DNA from: Cryptomeria japonica
Lineage: Eukaryota > Streptophyta > Pinopsida > Cupressales > Cupressaceae
Length of the DNA stretch: 64,000 nt
Assembly: GCF_030272615.1 (NCBI RefSeq)
Contig: NC_081415.1
Span: 376,913,392 to 376,977,391 of the forward strand
Direction of reading: 5' to 3'
Every line of letters begins with the position of its first letter. Position 1 is the stretch's first letter. Of this stretch, positions 23,901 to 34,630 are shown one piece after another. The notes under the pieces are model-generated. The model searched no databases and was not told the DNA's origin. It saw nothing but the letters and a program-made list of their open reading frames with translations. The position numbers were made by a program, and so were the translations under genes.

Positions 23901-24122
23901 CAATTTATTGTGGCTTCAATCCATCGGTTTGTAGATTGCCAAGTTTTCCTTGACAAGATGCAGACTGTTCTTGAAGAACACAGGGTGGCAACAATAAGGT
24001 ATTTTGATGTTATCATTAAAACTGTTGCCATTGCAAGGAACACAATAGGTCCCAATCTTGAGGAGTTGCAAAAATCAATTGACAGATTCCAATCTTTTAT
24101 GGCCGGAGAAAGAAGAGAATAG
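20985..24122 (+). pseudogene. Accessory ORF of element C/A1, main part
   Basis: About 1,046 codons, mostly in one frame, with several stops and indels. Order: TIDKIFKVPAA near the break; a block with MITLLSRTMG and IWMYKYI that aligns with A2 residues around MIVLLNRIMG and PWMYYFI; a block FTYMRVGCF followed by LPRYPIDKIILMELARQL; an acidic/Ser-rich middle; a basic KKPKPRAAKKAK patch near 23050-23090; DYRLTRVELGK (about 23185-23220); and a C-terminal coiled coil ending at 24122. The missing N-terminus is at 14433-14756. I do not recognise an established family; the basic patch could serve nuclear import or nucleic-acid binding. Confidence 0.65.
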
Positions 24123-25140
24123 GTGTAAGAACCTGTTGGTTCTAACTCTCCTGAAATGCTATTGCTGATTTGTTTTTGTGTTTTTCAAAGAGAGGGGATA
24201 TTAGGAATTAGGTATTGCTGCAAATGAAACTATGGAACAATTGAATCTATATTAGGAATTAGGTAACTGCTGCAAATGAAACTAATACATAAAACATAAC
24301 TGTAGGTCCTCAGCTTATTTAAAATAAAGAATTTTGGAGTTTGCCAACCACAACTGGGAAACTGACCAAAATAGGTGTACAAGTATAGGAATTTATTTCT
24401 CCAAGCCAGAAAAGTGATGGAATACTTTGTATGTGCTAGGCGTTGGAAATTGTGCACCCAAAATGCAAGAAGGAAGGCGTTTCAGCCCTCTAGGACAAAA
24501 CGCCCCTTTTTTGGATCCCACGTGTTAGGTTGGAAAATGTACGGCCAGCAAGGAGAAATGAACGACTACTTATTGGAATGAAATATGCTGCTAATTGGGG
24601 CATCTAACCTAAATTGCCCTTTCTTTATTGAAAAATCTGCAATATCTAAATAAAAGAATCTTGGTTGAAGCACAATAAGACTCCTGAATGAAACTTTCAT
24701 AATTGCAATAATTCAGCTGCTCTTCTACAACCTCACAATCATAGATCCACAAAGAATTTTCATTCTCCAATGGCCAAACCTCTGAAACCCTTGTCAAAGA
24801 TTTCCATAGAGCAAAATAACAAGCAATGCCAAATAATCAATAATAGAGGTTGAATTGCTTGCTTTGCCTTTATAAACCCAAAAGGCACGATTCCCAAAAA
24901 GGTATGCCCAATTCACTTTTAAATACATTAAAATGTATTTAATTCACTTTGTATAGTTCATTAATCAACTTGAATGCCCAATTTCACTTAAGTGATTTAA
25001 TAAAAATCACTTTATAATATTTAAGTGGTTTTTGTAAATGATGTTCAATTCTCAATTCAATATGCAAGTTATATTCTAGTGTATATTTTCTTGATCTATG
25101 TATTATCTATTTATATGATAAATCTGACTATCTTCTTTTG
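24123..25140. other. Possible 3' flank or LTR of C/A1, not bounded
   Basis: AAAGAGAGGGGA at 24188-24199 resembles a polypurine tract and is followed by TATTAGGAATTAGG, which recurs about 50 bp on (24199 and 24250) along with GCTGCAAATGAAACTA. A TTTATAAACCC TATA-like site lies near 24870. No matching left LTR was found, so an LTR call is not supported. Confidence 0.3.
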
Positions 25141-25216
25141 TATGGCAGGTGAGAGGAGCATTTATTGATTTCAATGTCCTTCTCACAAATGCCAATTGAT
25201 ATGTATATGCAAGCTG

Positions 25217-25289
25217 GGTACGATCAAGCAATGCCTTGACCGGTCATGTCTTTTAGACATGACCGATCAAGACATTACTTGATCGTGCC
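25217..25289. repeat. Large hairpin-forming inverted repeat, 35-bp arms
   Basis: Arms 25217-25251 and 25255-25289 pair at 31 of 35 positions with a 3-nt loop. All four mismatches are transition-type. The core is CGGTCATGTCT paired with AGACATGACCG. It sits just before the CCGAT palindrome array. Confidence 0.85.
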
Positions 25290-25309
25290 CCTTGGCTTAT
25301 CGCAGTAAT

Positions 25310-25570
25310 TACAAACGGTGCATGTTTAACAAACCGATACCAATCAGTGTATGCTTAACTTAACAGCCCGATACCAATCGGTGCGTATTTACCTTGCCAC
25401 CCGATATCAATCGGTGCAAGCTTACATTGCCACTCGATACCAATCGGTGTTTAGTTAATCCGGTAATCATTATTGTTCATTGTTAAAGTTAACCGATATA
25501 AATCAGAATACATTGGTTAGCCCGATTTAATAATCGGTGAACACATAATATAACCTATATTAATCGGGAT
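25310..25570. repeat. Array of CCGATACCAATCGG palindromes
   Basis: About seven copies of CCGATACCAATCGGTG or variants near 25335, 25369, 25401, 25436, 25492, 25522 and 25558, mostly 32-36 bp apart, with unrelated intervening sequence. The half-sites CCGAT and ATCGG form a palindrome, as in the array at 12.9-14.2 kb, but the motif is unrelated. No ORF clearly follows. Confidence 0.7.
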
Positions 25571-25599
25571 TCTATGCTATAGGATGATTATCGATAGTT

Positions 25600-26720
25600 A
25601 AGCATTTGATCGAACTAAGTAGATTGATCATATACAAATGAAGAATGGTTATCAAATGAAGGATTAATAGCTTGAAGTTTTTCATAATTTATCGATAGGA
25701 TAAATGATTGAATGAGAGATAACATATCGATAAACTTAACCACTATAAGTTAATTTAATAACTTAACCACTAAAATATTAATATCTCCTTCAATATTAAG
25801 TCTTTTGACGTACCGTCAGAAGCTGGAGTCAACATTGAATAACCCCTATGTGTCCAGGTGCCCTGACTAAGAATAGCATAACTGCCAAAGTGACTTAATA
25901 AATAGTAAGTCCCTTAACTAAGCCCACACACTGACTGCAAGGCATGACACTTGATTTTTGTTTTATGTATTTTCCTTTCGACAAATTACATGCAGTGTCA
26001 GGACGTGTAATTACAAGTGGTTTTTCACTTGTAACCTTGAAAATTGTAATTACATGTAAACAAATTACAAGTTGGTTAGCAATAGAACTATAATTTGAAT
26101 AAGTCATAGTTAGCTAGTTTGTTGTGGAAAAAGTCTCAGTTAGTTAGACTTCTCCCACATTTTGCTCTTAGCTCCTCTCCAATATATATGTGAGGTTGCC
26201 CTTTGTAATAGCTATCCTTTTCAGCAAGCAAGAAAATTCTACATAAATTTACAGTCATAAAGACTTAGTGCTTCATACTTGTAAATTGTTTTTCTCAAGT
26301 AATGTCAAGAAGGCTTTGACTTTCAGACTTTGTGTTGAAGTCATTCCCTTATATCCATTGTGTTCTTATGTGATGGTGGTATATTTTTCTGCAATTACTT
26401 TAGATTATAGCGAAGTTGTTGAAATGAGCTTTAACCTGATTTCTTGCAGACTTTGTGTTGCAAATAGTGAGGGTTGAATTAGTTTAGTTAAGTGTTAGAA
26501 GCTGAGAAGAGTTGCAAGACTTTGTGCTTGTGGTTGTTCCCATTTGAAGTAGTGCATCATACTTGCAAACTTTGCAGTGTTATATGCTGTATATAGTTCC
26601 TGTTTTAATTATTTTGGAAAGGTAGATAGGATAGTGGGAATTAAAGACTTTGAGCTTTGTTTCTATTTTTTTGTCTCAGGGAAGTGACGGAAGACTTTGA
26701 GCTTTCATGGAAACTTCACT
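25600..26720 (+). mobile_element. LTR-like region with AGACTTTG motif array
   Basis: A TATA box (CCAATATATATGTGAGG, about 26179) is followed by repeats of AGACTTTG with a trailing GTGTT or GAGCTT at about 26327, 26448, 26517, 26644 and 26693, plus degenerate copies. Similar motif-rich R/U5 regions occur in plant Copia LTRs. Neither terminus nor a second LTR was found. Confidence 0.35.
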
Positions 26721-27576
26721 TCCTTTGTATAAGCATTCTTGTTATTATTTCTTTAAGCTGTTGTATTTGTTTTCTTAACTGCTATTTTTTTTCTGGGAAA
26801 ATAAAAGAATATCATTTTTTCTGAAAAAAGAGAAAAGGATGTTGTCCCACTTGAGTTAGATTAATGTTTAGTTAGTAATATTAGAAAAGGGGGAGCCTTC
26901 CCTTAAATTTGGACAGTTTTGTACTCACGCTATGGTTGAAAGTTGAAACCACAATTTTGCACATCTCCCCAGGTGTACAAAATTTTCAACCAACATTCTG
27001 AATCCTTGTCGAGGCCATTAGTGGTCTTGCCAAAACAATTGGACTAGGCAGGGTCCATTGTAGGGAAAACATGGGCAAGTCTAGGTTTGTTTTGTAGGAC
27101 CTTGATGGACCTAGGGTAAACCTGTCTAGAAAAGAAGGCTTTTTTAAATATATTTTTCTATCACAGTAACATAGCATGGAAGCATTGGTGGGAAGTTTTT
27201 TTTTTGTTATATTGAATTTGGCCCAATTCATTTTTAAATTAGTAATAGTGTGGTAGGAAGGCCTTGTTAATTCAGTAATGGTGTGGTATGAAGTCCTTCC
27301 CTCCATCAATCGTGGGTGTGCCTTAATAGGTGGACATCATGGGTTTTGTTTAAGTGTTGCCTCTTCATTAGTAGATTGTGTAGTGATGGGTGGTGTGTTT
27401 TAGTGGTGTTGTTATCATTGTTAGTGCTGCTGCTGCCACTTTAAGTTGATGTGCTGCTCTTTCACTTTGTCTCTCTTTTTTTGAAGTTTTGTTGATTTGT
27501 ACAATTGTTGAGGGTTTTTAAGCTTTTATGACTTGTCTTTTTTATAGCGAGTCGTGGAGTATTAGCTCTTGTATTT
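26720..27576. other. Intronic stretch, nothing recognised
   Basis: No supported element. A 107-codon minus frame at 26986-27309 has a short internal repeat (SYHTIT) but no family motif, and is treated as chance. Confidence 0.4.
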
Positions 27577-28187
27577 TGGTGATAGAAATCAAAGAACTAA
27601 GATGAGAGGAATTGGTGTATCTTAGGGAGAGATAGCAACCTTATATTATTAAAGGAGCTCTAATAATAGATGATAGCTACATAGGCCATAATGATCACAT
27701 TTACAAAAGACTACAATTGACAAGTGTAATATGAATTGCACTACTACATTATTCAGTATTATTCTAATTTAATAATATTGCAATACACCCATCAATGATT
27801 TAATTGGAAGGATTTGGAGGTTTAGTCATCAAATTATGAGATGTGTAGAGATGGAGAGAAATATTTGCATGAGCAACCTTCATGATAGTAGGCACATGAT
27901 AGAAATGTGCAAAAAGAACATAATGAATATGCTTTGTTGTGGAGTTATTAGTTGGCTTGCTTGTCTTTAGAGGTGTTGCATCTCATTTGGTGAAGTGGTT
28001 TATTGTGCTCACCTTCAAAGTATCACTAGGGCCTTTGAAGGAGAATAGGTCAATAGCGTGGAGACAGAGTTTTGATTAGAGACGAACTTTGTATGGGCTA
28101 AACTTAAATCAGATTGTAGACACCTTCCGTTTTGCATTGTTGATACATAGGTGGAGAAACAGCCAAAGGCTAACATAGTGGAACACC

Positions 28188-29435
28188 CTATGAACTTGGA
28201 GGTGCATTTATTAGTGGTACCAAAATACTATTTTTGTTGACCCCCTTATATTTATGATTGGATGGGGCCCACGATTGCTCTATTGTAACATGGAAAATAG
28301 CATCAACAAGTTTGTTCAAGCCTTTGTACGCACTACCTAGTCTAATGCCACAAGCAATTATATTATCTTGATTTACATCACAAACAATGCTGTTTTTCCC
28401 ATGAATTTGAACCAGAATGTTGGAATTTTCTGTAATATGGCTAATAGAAAATAAATTTTGTTCATAAATAACATTTTGTACTAAAAGTTGCATTGAGTGC
28501 AATTCTAATATCACATACCCTTTCAACTATATGTGACTTGTTGTCACCAAGCAAAATTGAATTCTTGTGGCTATCATTAACAATAAACTTGACATACCAG
28601 TCCTTTCAACACATGAAGTGTTTGGGTGCACTTGAATTAAAGAAATAGCAATTGCTTTTAGCATCTTCGTAAAAAGCCCTCAATACAAACTCTTCATCAT
28701 TGTCTTTCCGAATAGTATCCACAACACTAGCTTCGTTCTATTGCTTGTGGGACATATCATACTTTGTTTTCCTATAATCATTCTTATCATGCCCAAATTT
28801 TTGACAATATTAGCATTATACCTTACTTTATGGTTGTGAAGTGGAAGAAAGAGAACTATGGTTTGTACCCTTGAACCTTGCAACAAGCATACTTTTTGAA
28901 CTCTCAAAATTCCTAAAAGAAACTTCAGTCATTTGTTCTTGTCATTGTTTCATCTAGAACAAATTTAAACTAAACTTGTCAGAGGTCAAAGTCTACCTTT
29001 TTGCCAATAGGTTTAGAGGCTCCACAAAAGTCTTATAGGAGGGTGTTAAGTTGTTGATGATTGGAGCAACCATATCCTCCTTGCCCATTGGTTTGTTGAT
29101 CGTAGTGAGCTGATCCCTAAGATTTTTGACTTCAAAAGATGTTCTGATAGAGACCCAACCTCATGCAATTTAGTAGAAAACAACAAATTTTTGAAATATA
29201 AGACTGCTTTTTTGGAGATGTGAATTATATCTTTTAAGCAATTCCACATGGTATGTGTAGATGTAGCGCCTTAGACATTAGGAATTAAATCATTTGATAC
29301 TACTGACAATTTGAGAATTTCTAGAGGTTCCCTACGGTGCATTTCATAATCACCTGGGTAAGTCATTTTTTTTGTGCTTAATAGAATTTTGTCACATTCT
29401 TGACACTCAACAAATCTAAGTATCTTGTCTCCATA
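28188..29435 (-). pseudogene. Copia gag and GAG-pre-integrase remnant
   Basis: Minus-strand broken frames. 29249-29046 resembles the Copia gag helical region (MWNCLKDII, then a Leu-rich helix with EHLLKSKILG). 28907-28680 holds a decayed zinc knuckle. 28526-28188 reads like the pre-integrase segment (MQLLVQNVIYEQNLFSISH, then GSAYKGLNKL). Integrase core, RT and RNase H are missing before the left LTR, so a large deletion is likely. Confidence 0.6.
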
Positions 29436-29444
29436 TGATATAAC

Positions 29445-30164
29445 TATTAGAATATTTACTTATATTTTAGTCACCTATATTTAGTTCCTTGTTTAATGGT
29501 CATTTAGCTTTTTAGTTAATTAGCTTTTAAGCTTTATTTAGCATTTAGCTTTTTCTTTTTAGTTAATTAGCTTTTAAGCTTTATTTAGCGTTTAGCTTTT
29601 TAGTAGTCCACTTTAAACGACTTGTTCTTAATTTAGAACGTCGTCTTGTAATCTCTATATATACGCTTGTATATTGTTGAATAGATTATCCGATTATTGA
29701 ATGGATTCTGGTATTCTTGGTCATTAACACTTTTCAAATCCACGGAGGGTCTCCACTGCAGCAGAGTGTTCTTTTCATTTGTGATCAAAAGACCTACAGT
29801 GTCTTCTGTAGGGTAGTTAGTAGATAGAATGACCATTAAGGGAGGGTATTAGAATATTTAATTATATTTTAGTCACCTATATTTAGTTCCTTGTTTAATG
29901 GTCATTTAGCTTTTTAGTTAATTAGCTTTTAACCTTTATTTAGCATTTAGCTTTTTCTTTTTAGTTAATTAGCTCTTAAGCTTTATTTAGCGTTTAGCTT
30001 TTTAGTAGTTCACTAGCTTTTTAGTAGTTCACTAGCTTTTTAGTAGTTCACTTTAAACAACTTGTTCTTAATTTAGAACGTCGTCTTGTATTCTCTATAT
30101 ATACGCTTGTATATTGTTGAATAGATTATCCGATTATTGAATCATTCATTCAATTTATTTTTCA
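29445..30164 (+). mobile_element. 720-bp Copia deletion derivative with target duplication
   Basis: Perfect 5-bp target duplication ATAAC (29440-29444 and 30165-30169). The left LTR begins at 29445 and the right LTR is 29847-30164, starting TATTAGAATATTTA and ending ATTTTTCA. Only about 140 bp of internal DNA remains, ending in the polypurine tract AAGGGAGGG. Both LTR and internal remnant match the gag-only Copia at 15811-18391 in opposite orientation (shared GTGTCTTCTGTAGGGTA/TGTCTTCTGTAGGGTA block), so they are one family. It is nested in the Copia remnant 27577-31002. Confidence 0.85.
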
Positions 30165-31002
30165 ATAACTGTTACCCATTGAATTCTGTGATTCAAACAA
30201 CACTAAGTTTTGAATAATGACCATTTATTGAGCAACCCAAAAAATAAACTTTTCTCGAAAATTTTTCACAGCCTAATAAATTTGTAAAACCCCATTGACA
30301 AATTTTTGGACATAATTTTTTTTGAAAGCAAACTTTAAACTAAGGCCACTAGGGTTTTGCAAAACATAAATAAATACTTGAAATTACTAATCCACATGCC
30401 CAAAATTGTGACTGGTAAAAAGAATCATGAGCCCTAGTTGGTCGCATTTGCCTATTTGCTTCTTCAGATTCATTTCTTGCCCATCACAATTTTCTAACTC
30501 CTTTCCATGCAAATTGTAACAATAAATAATAATATTTTGGTGCCTACATGACTAGATCATGCCCCCTTTTCTCAAGGATCCTTTTGCCTACAAGACTGCA
30601 GAATCCTGCAATTGCAATGCTCTTGGAAAATTCCATGAAATTTGGTTCATGATTATTTATGTCCTCTGCGAATTTTCACTACAAATGCATGGACAATTCT
30701 ACAGCGAGTTTTCTTCCTTGTACATTTCAACCTCCTCTCTTATCAACCTTCTTTGAATTACATACAATCGGTGTTGTACCTGATTGACTAGGCTTCCTCA
30801 ACATGATCCAATTCTAATACCAACATTGGTAAAAATTGAAGAAATGAGATTGAGACGATTTGGCATGTCTATCTCAAGGAGAGATGGCAGCCTTATATTA
30901 TTGAATAACATCAAATAATAGATGACAGTTACATAGGCCATAATGACGGTGGTTACAAAAGACTACAACGAACAAGAGTAATATAGTTACACTTCTACAT
31001 TG

Positions 31003-32170
31003 TGTCATGCCCCAACCATGTCATAATGAATTTAATCAAATGAAATATAATAATAATATTCATTAACATATCAATGAAATCAGAAATAAATAAAATAATA
31101 AATGAATTCAGGAATCTATATAAATATACTACTGTTGCTCAGAAAATTGTCTTATTTTTAGGACTTCACAATTTGCTGTGATTTAAGCAAGTAATTATCT
31201 TCATAAGCAAAGATGAGAAGGCAGCAATGATACCTAAGTCTGCATCGATGCATAAACATGAGCATATACAGCTATCCCTATATCTTGAGTATACACAGCA
31301 ATTCAAGTTAACAATGCACCGATAAGATTAAGGGCAGGCATGTCTATGTGTTACTAAATATTGATGGGGTGCGGTTGCAACCAAACTGAAGCAGTTTATT
31401 GGTAAAGAGGCACGGGTTTGTTAAGAAGCGATTTCATAAAAATAACAAGCAGCAACTTAGCAAATGAAGGGCAAAAGACATGTGGGAAGAGATGCCACTT
31501 CTAATAGGGTTGTGACCAAATAAAAGACACAACCCTTCACTCCCTCTTGAGGGGTATGTAAGCCAGATCAGCGTTTTAAGGAAGGATATCGAAGGATCAG
31601 ATCAGAATATCAACATTCAGGCAAAACAGTAGACTTGTGAATTAACAAGTATTTGGTATGCAATATGGATAAATGTTATTAGACATCTATACTCTTTAAT
31701 ATATCTTTGACCAAGATATTAATAAGGTTTGTCAATCTATTATGTTTCTTTAATTAATAATTTATCAATTCCTTGTCTCCACAAGCAATCATACATGAAA
31801 TGGAAGGAAATATGTTAGGGAGAGGTAGTAGACCGGTTCCCTCAAATTAAGTAGGCCACCCCAAGTGGATGGAATTGGCCTAGTTGGATGTTCCTGCCAT
31901 TTGTGGGCCAAGGGGCGAGTTGTCTTAGTTGGATGCTCTATACTCTTGGGCTTAATTGGGCTGAACAGTCTCTGGGCACCTTATCATGGTTTTCCTCTCC
32001 AAATTCTACTATGGTTGGTTATGGAATAATCTAGGGTTTAGGTTCTAGTAGCAAACTTATTTATCATTTCATATGATGTTAATTGTTCATTGACTTTCAA
32101 GCTCAATAACTTTTAAATGAGTGAACTTTAGAGTTGTATTGGTAAAATGAATTATATTGTTAGAATTGTT
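31003..32170 (+). other. TGTCATGCCCC-starting LTR-like segment
   Basis: It begins exactly where the Copia right LTR is interrupted and has the TGTCATG start of the solo LTR at 8908. A matching terminus and the target duplication (CATTG expected) were not found. It may be a truncated LTR or the 5' part of A2. Confidence 0.35.
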
Positions 32171-32654
32171 AATTTTGGGCAAAAACAGGTCTATCCCAAT
32201 TTGAGGACGAAGAACGTAATTGATTTGAACGAATTTAAAAGTTTGCTTTTTTCCTATTTTTTAGGAAGTTTCGTTTTTGGCATTTTTAGCCCGATCCCCG
32301 GTATGGCTATTTTTTAGAAAGTTTTCCCTATTTTTTAGGGATGCCTGCTTTTTGCTTTTTCAGAGTGGGGACCTAGGGTTTGCATTGGTACCACTGACCT
32401 GCTTCAATCGCGATCGAGAATTTCCAAGTTTTGACCTAAAAAGCTAAGTTCCTACATTTTTGGGGTCATGATGCTTCAGATGGTTTGCCTGAGTATGGAT
32501 TTCAAATTTCAAGTCAATCTGGTTAAAATTGAAGAAATTGTGAAATTTTGAAGCGTTCCAAATATTTTCTAAGTCTGGCTAATCAATGATTGATGGTGAG
32601 TGTTATGGTAGGGGATGAAAAGTTCGCTCTCTTCATGGTTGAGTTCCGAGTCTT

Positions 32655-33510
32655 CAAAAGTCCGCCCAAGCATGATGATGGAGATGCCTAAAAAGTCCGC
32701 CCTGTGAAGTGAACATGAGAAACTCCGCCCTATGCAGAGGGCTAAAAGTCTGCCATGAAGATGATTTCAAAGTGAAGAAAAGTCCGCCCTCTTGGTCTCT
32801 CCAAAGTCCGCCTTGGGGCATAAGGTAGAAAGTCCGCCCAAATTACATACCTCCAAAAGTCTGCGTTTGAGGTAGTCTTGAAAGTCCGCCCTACTTGGTG
32901 ATCTCTTGAAAGTCTGCCCTTGGAGGTAGTTACTCAAAAGTCCGCCCTACTTGGCGATCTCTTCAAACTCTGCCCATGAAAAAGGTCTAAGGAGGCAATA
33001 AAGTCCACCTTAGGATGGGGAGATAGCAAGTGGCATGAAGCTCACAAAGTCCGCCTTGAAGTTAAGAGCATAAAGTCCACCCTATGAAGGAGTTTTGAAG
33101 TGTATAATCTAAATAAAGTCCGCCTTGTGAGATGATGGTGAATGGTGTGCAAACCTCTCAAAAGTCCGGCTGAGGTGATGAAGGAAGATTCCTATCTCTC
33201 CAAACTCCACCTAGAAGATGGTTTCGAAGCAACACTTAAACTCTGCCCTTGGTGATACTTCAAAAGTCTGCCTTGAAAAGAATGATGTATAAAGTCCGCC
33301 CTATGCTACATGGCTCTTATCCTTCATATTGATGGAAGTTCGCCCAACATTGCAACAAGTTAGAAACATGACCAATAAAGTCCGCCTTGAGGGAAACATG
33401 ATAAAGTTAAGACATGAAGTGCACATAAACATAAGGAAAGTTCCCACTCTATAAAAGTCCGACTTTGCCTTGCAACACAATGAGAAACAAACTTCATGAA
33501 GTTCGCCTAA
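32655..33510 (+). repeat. AAAGTCCGCC motif array, leader of A2
   Basis: About 26 copies of AAAGTCCGCC or variants (AAAGTCTGCC, AAACTCCGCC, AAGTTCGCC) in 850 bp, at about 25-45 bp spacing, mostly all in one orientation. At least ten are perfect, for example near 32690, 32776, 32803, 32829, 32880, 32936, 33043, 33115, 33291 and 33377. Intervening sequence is not conserved between copies. Many variants are C-to-T changes. Confidence 0.9.
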
Positions 33511-34630
33511 GTCAAAGGTGAAGCCAAAAACACTTGCTAAGTATTGAGGAAAGGAGAATATTCCTTGGTGATGCCATCCAAATCTTCATGAAATTTGAAC
33601 TAAGTTCCAAATTAGAAAGTTTTAAAAAGAGATATTTGAAGATCAAGTTCGAATATGAGCTGGAAAATCAAAATAGAAACTTGAGTGTGTGAGAGATTCG
33701 AACCATGAATCTAAATTAGAAAGAGGATATTTGCAGATTTAGGCAATTTTGGACTGAGTTCTAAATTAGAAACTTTTTGGAAGATGCCAATCTACAGGTC
33801 TAGTTTGAATATGAAGTGGAAAAACAAATTAGAAAGTTGTAAAGTGAAGAATTCGAACTTAAGGAAGATGACATTGCAACTCAAAATCAAATTGGAAACT
33901 TTCTCAAGGTTGAAATCGAATTAGAAACATGAATTGGAAAAGATCTGCATGTTTCTAATTGCAAATTCAAACTTCATTACAAATACCTTCTCCACTTCTT
34001 CATTCTCACACATAAGGTACAAATTCTCTGAGCAAGTTAAGAGTAATATTGAGAGTTATTTTGCAGGTTGAGGGTTATTTCGAAGAAGATTTTGCAGATT
34101 GGAGGTGTTGCAGGGTGATCTCTTGCAGATTGAGCGAACTTTTTTAAGGAGTTTTAATTTATCAACCTCATCCTTATCAAGTATCTGCAGATTTTGGAGT
34201 CCAATCAACTAATAGAAGGCAGAACTTTCAGGTTTTCTGAGTTCTGTTCCTTCTATATTCTCATTTCTGTCAAAGGTGAAGTTGATTGGTGGGGCAGACT
34301 TATCAATTTTCTCATTTTTTTTTTCCGAGTGTATTGGGGGTGATTTTTGTGGATTTATCCAAATTTTCAGTAAGAAAGATCATGTTGGATTGAATGGGAT
34401 GAAAGTTTTTAAGATTATAAGACCTGGTTTTGGATTGAAATCGTAAAAGTGTGGAGTTTATCTTTTTGTGACTAAGTATCAAGAATGGAGTGAAATACCA
34501 ACCGCTTAGTCATCAAGATCCTAAATTTTAAGTTAAATTTCTGGTTTCTAACTTAAGTTTTGTCTTTATTCGCAGATTTTGGGCATGATGAAGTTCCAAG
34601 TAGAAAAAGGATACTCCTCTTGAATCAAGA

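Larger units (their letters stand above)
27577..31002 (-). mobile_element. Decayed Copia element with LTRs
   Basis: Direct repeats at 27577-27782 and 30827-31002 share ACATAGGCCATAATGA, ACAAAAGACTACAA and GGGAGAGAT/GGAGAGAT blocks. A TCTAATACCA primer-site relic (reverse complement TGGTATTAGA) lies just left of the right LTR at about 30813-30822. Minus-strand gag and pre-integrase remnants lie between. The right LTR is cut at 31003 by an element starting TGTCATGCCCC. A 720-bp Copia derivative is nested at 29445-30164. Confidence 0.65.

Noticed and set aside
20985-24122. Host nuclear coiled-coil gene
   Set aside because: Homologous copies sit inside LTR elements and beside gypsy pol, with the typical decay of transposon ORFs.
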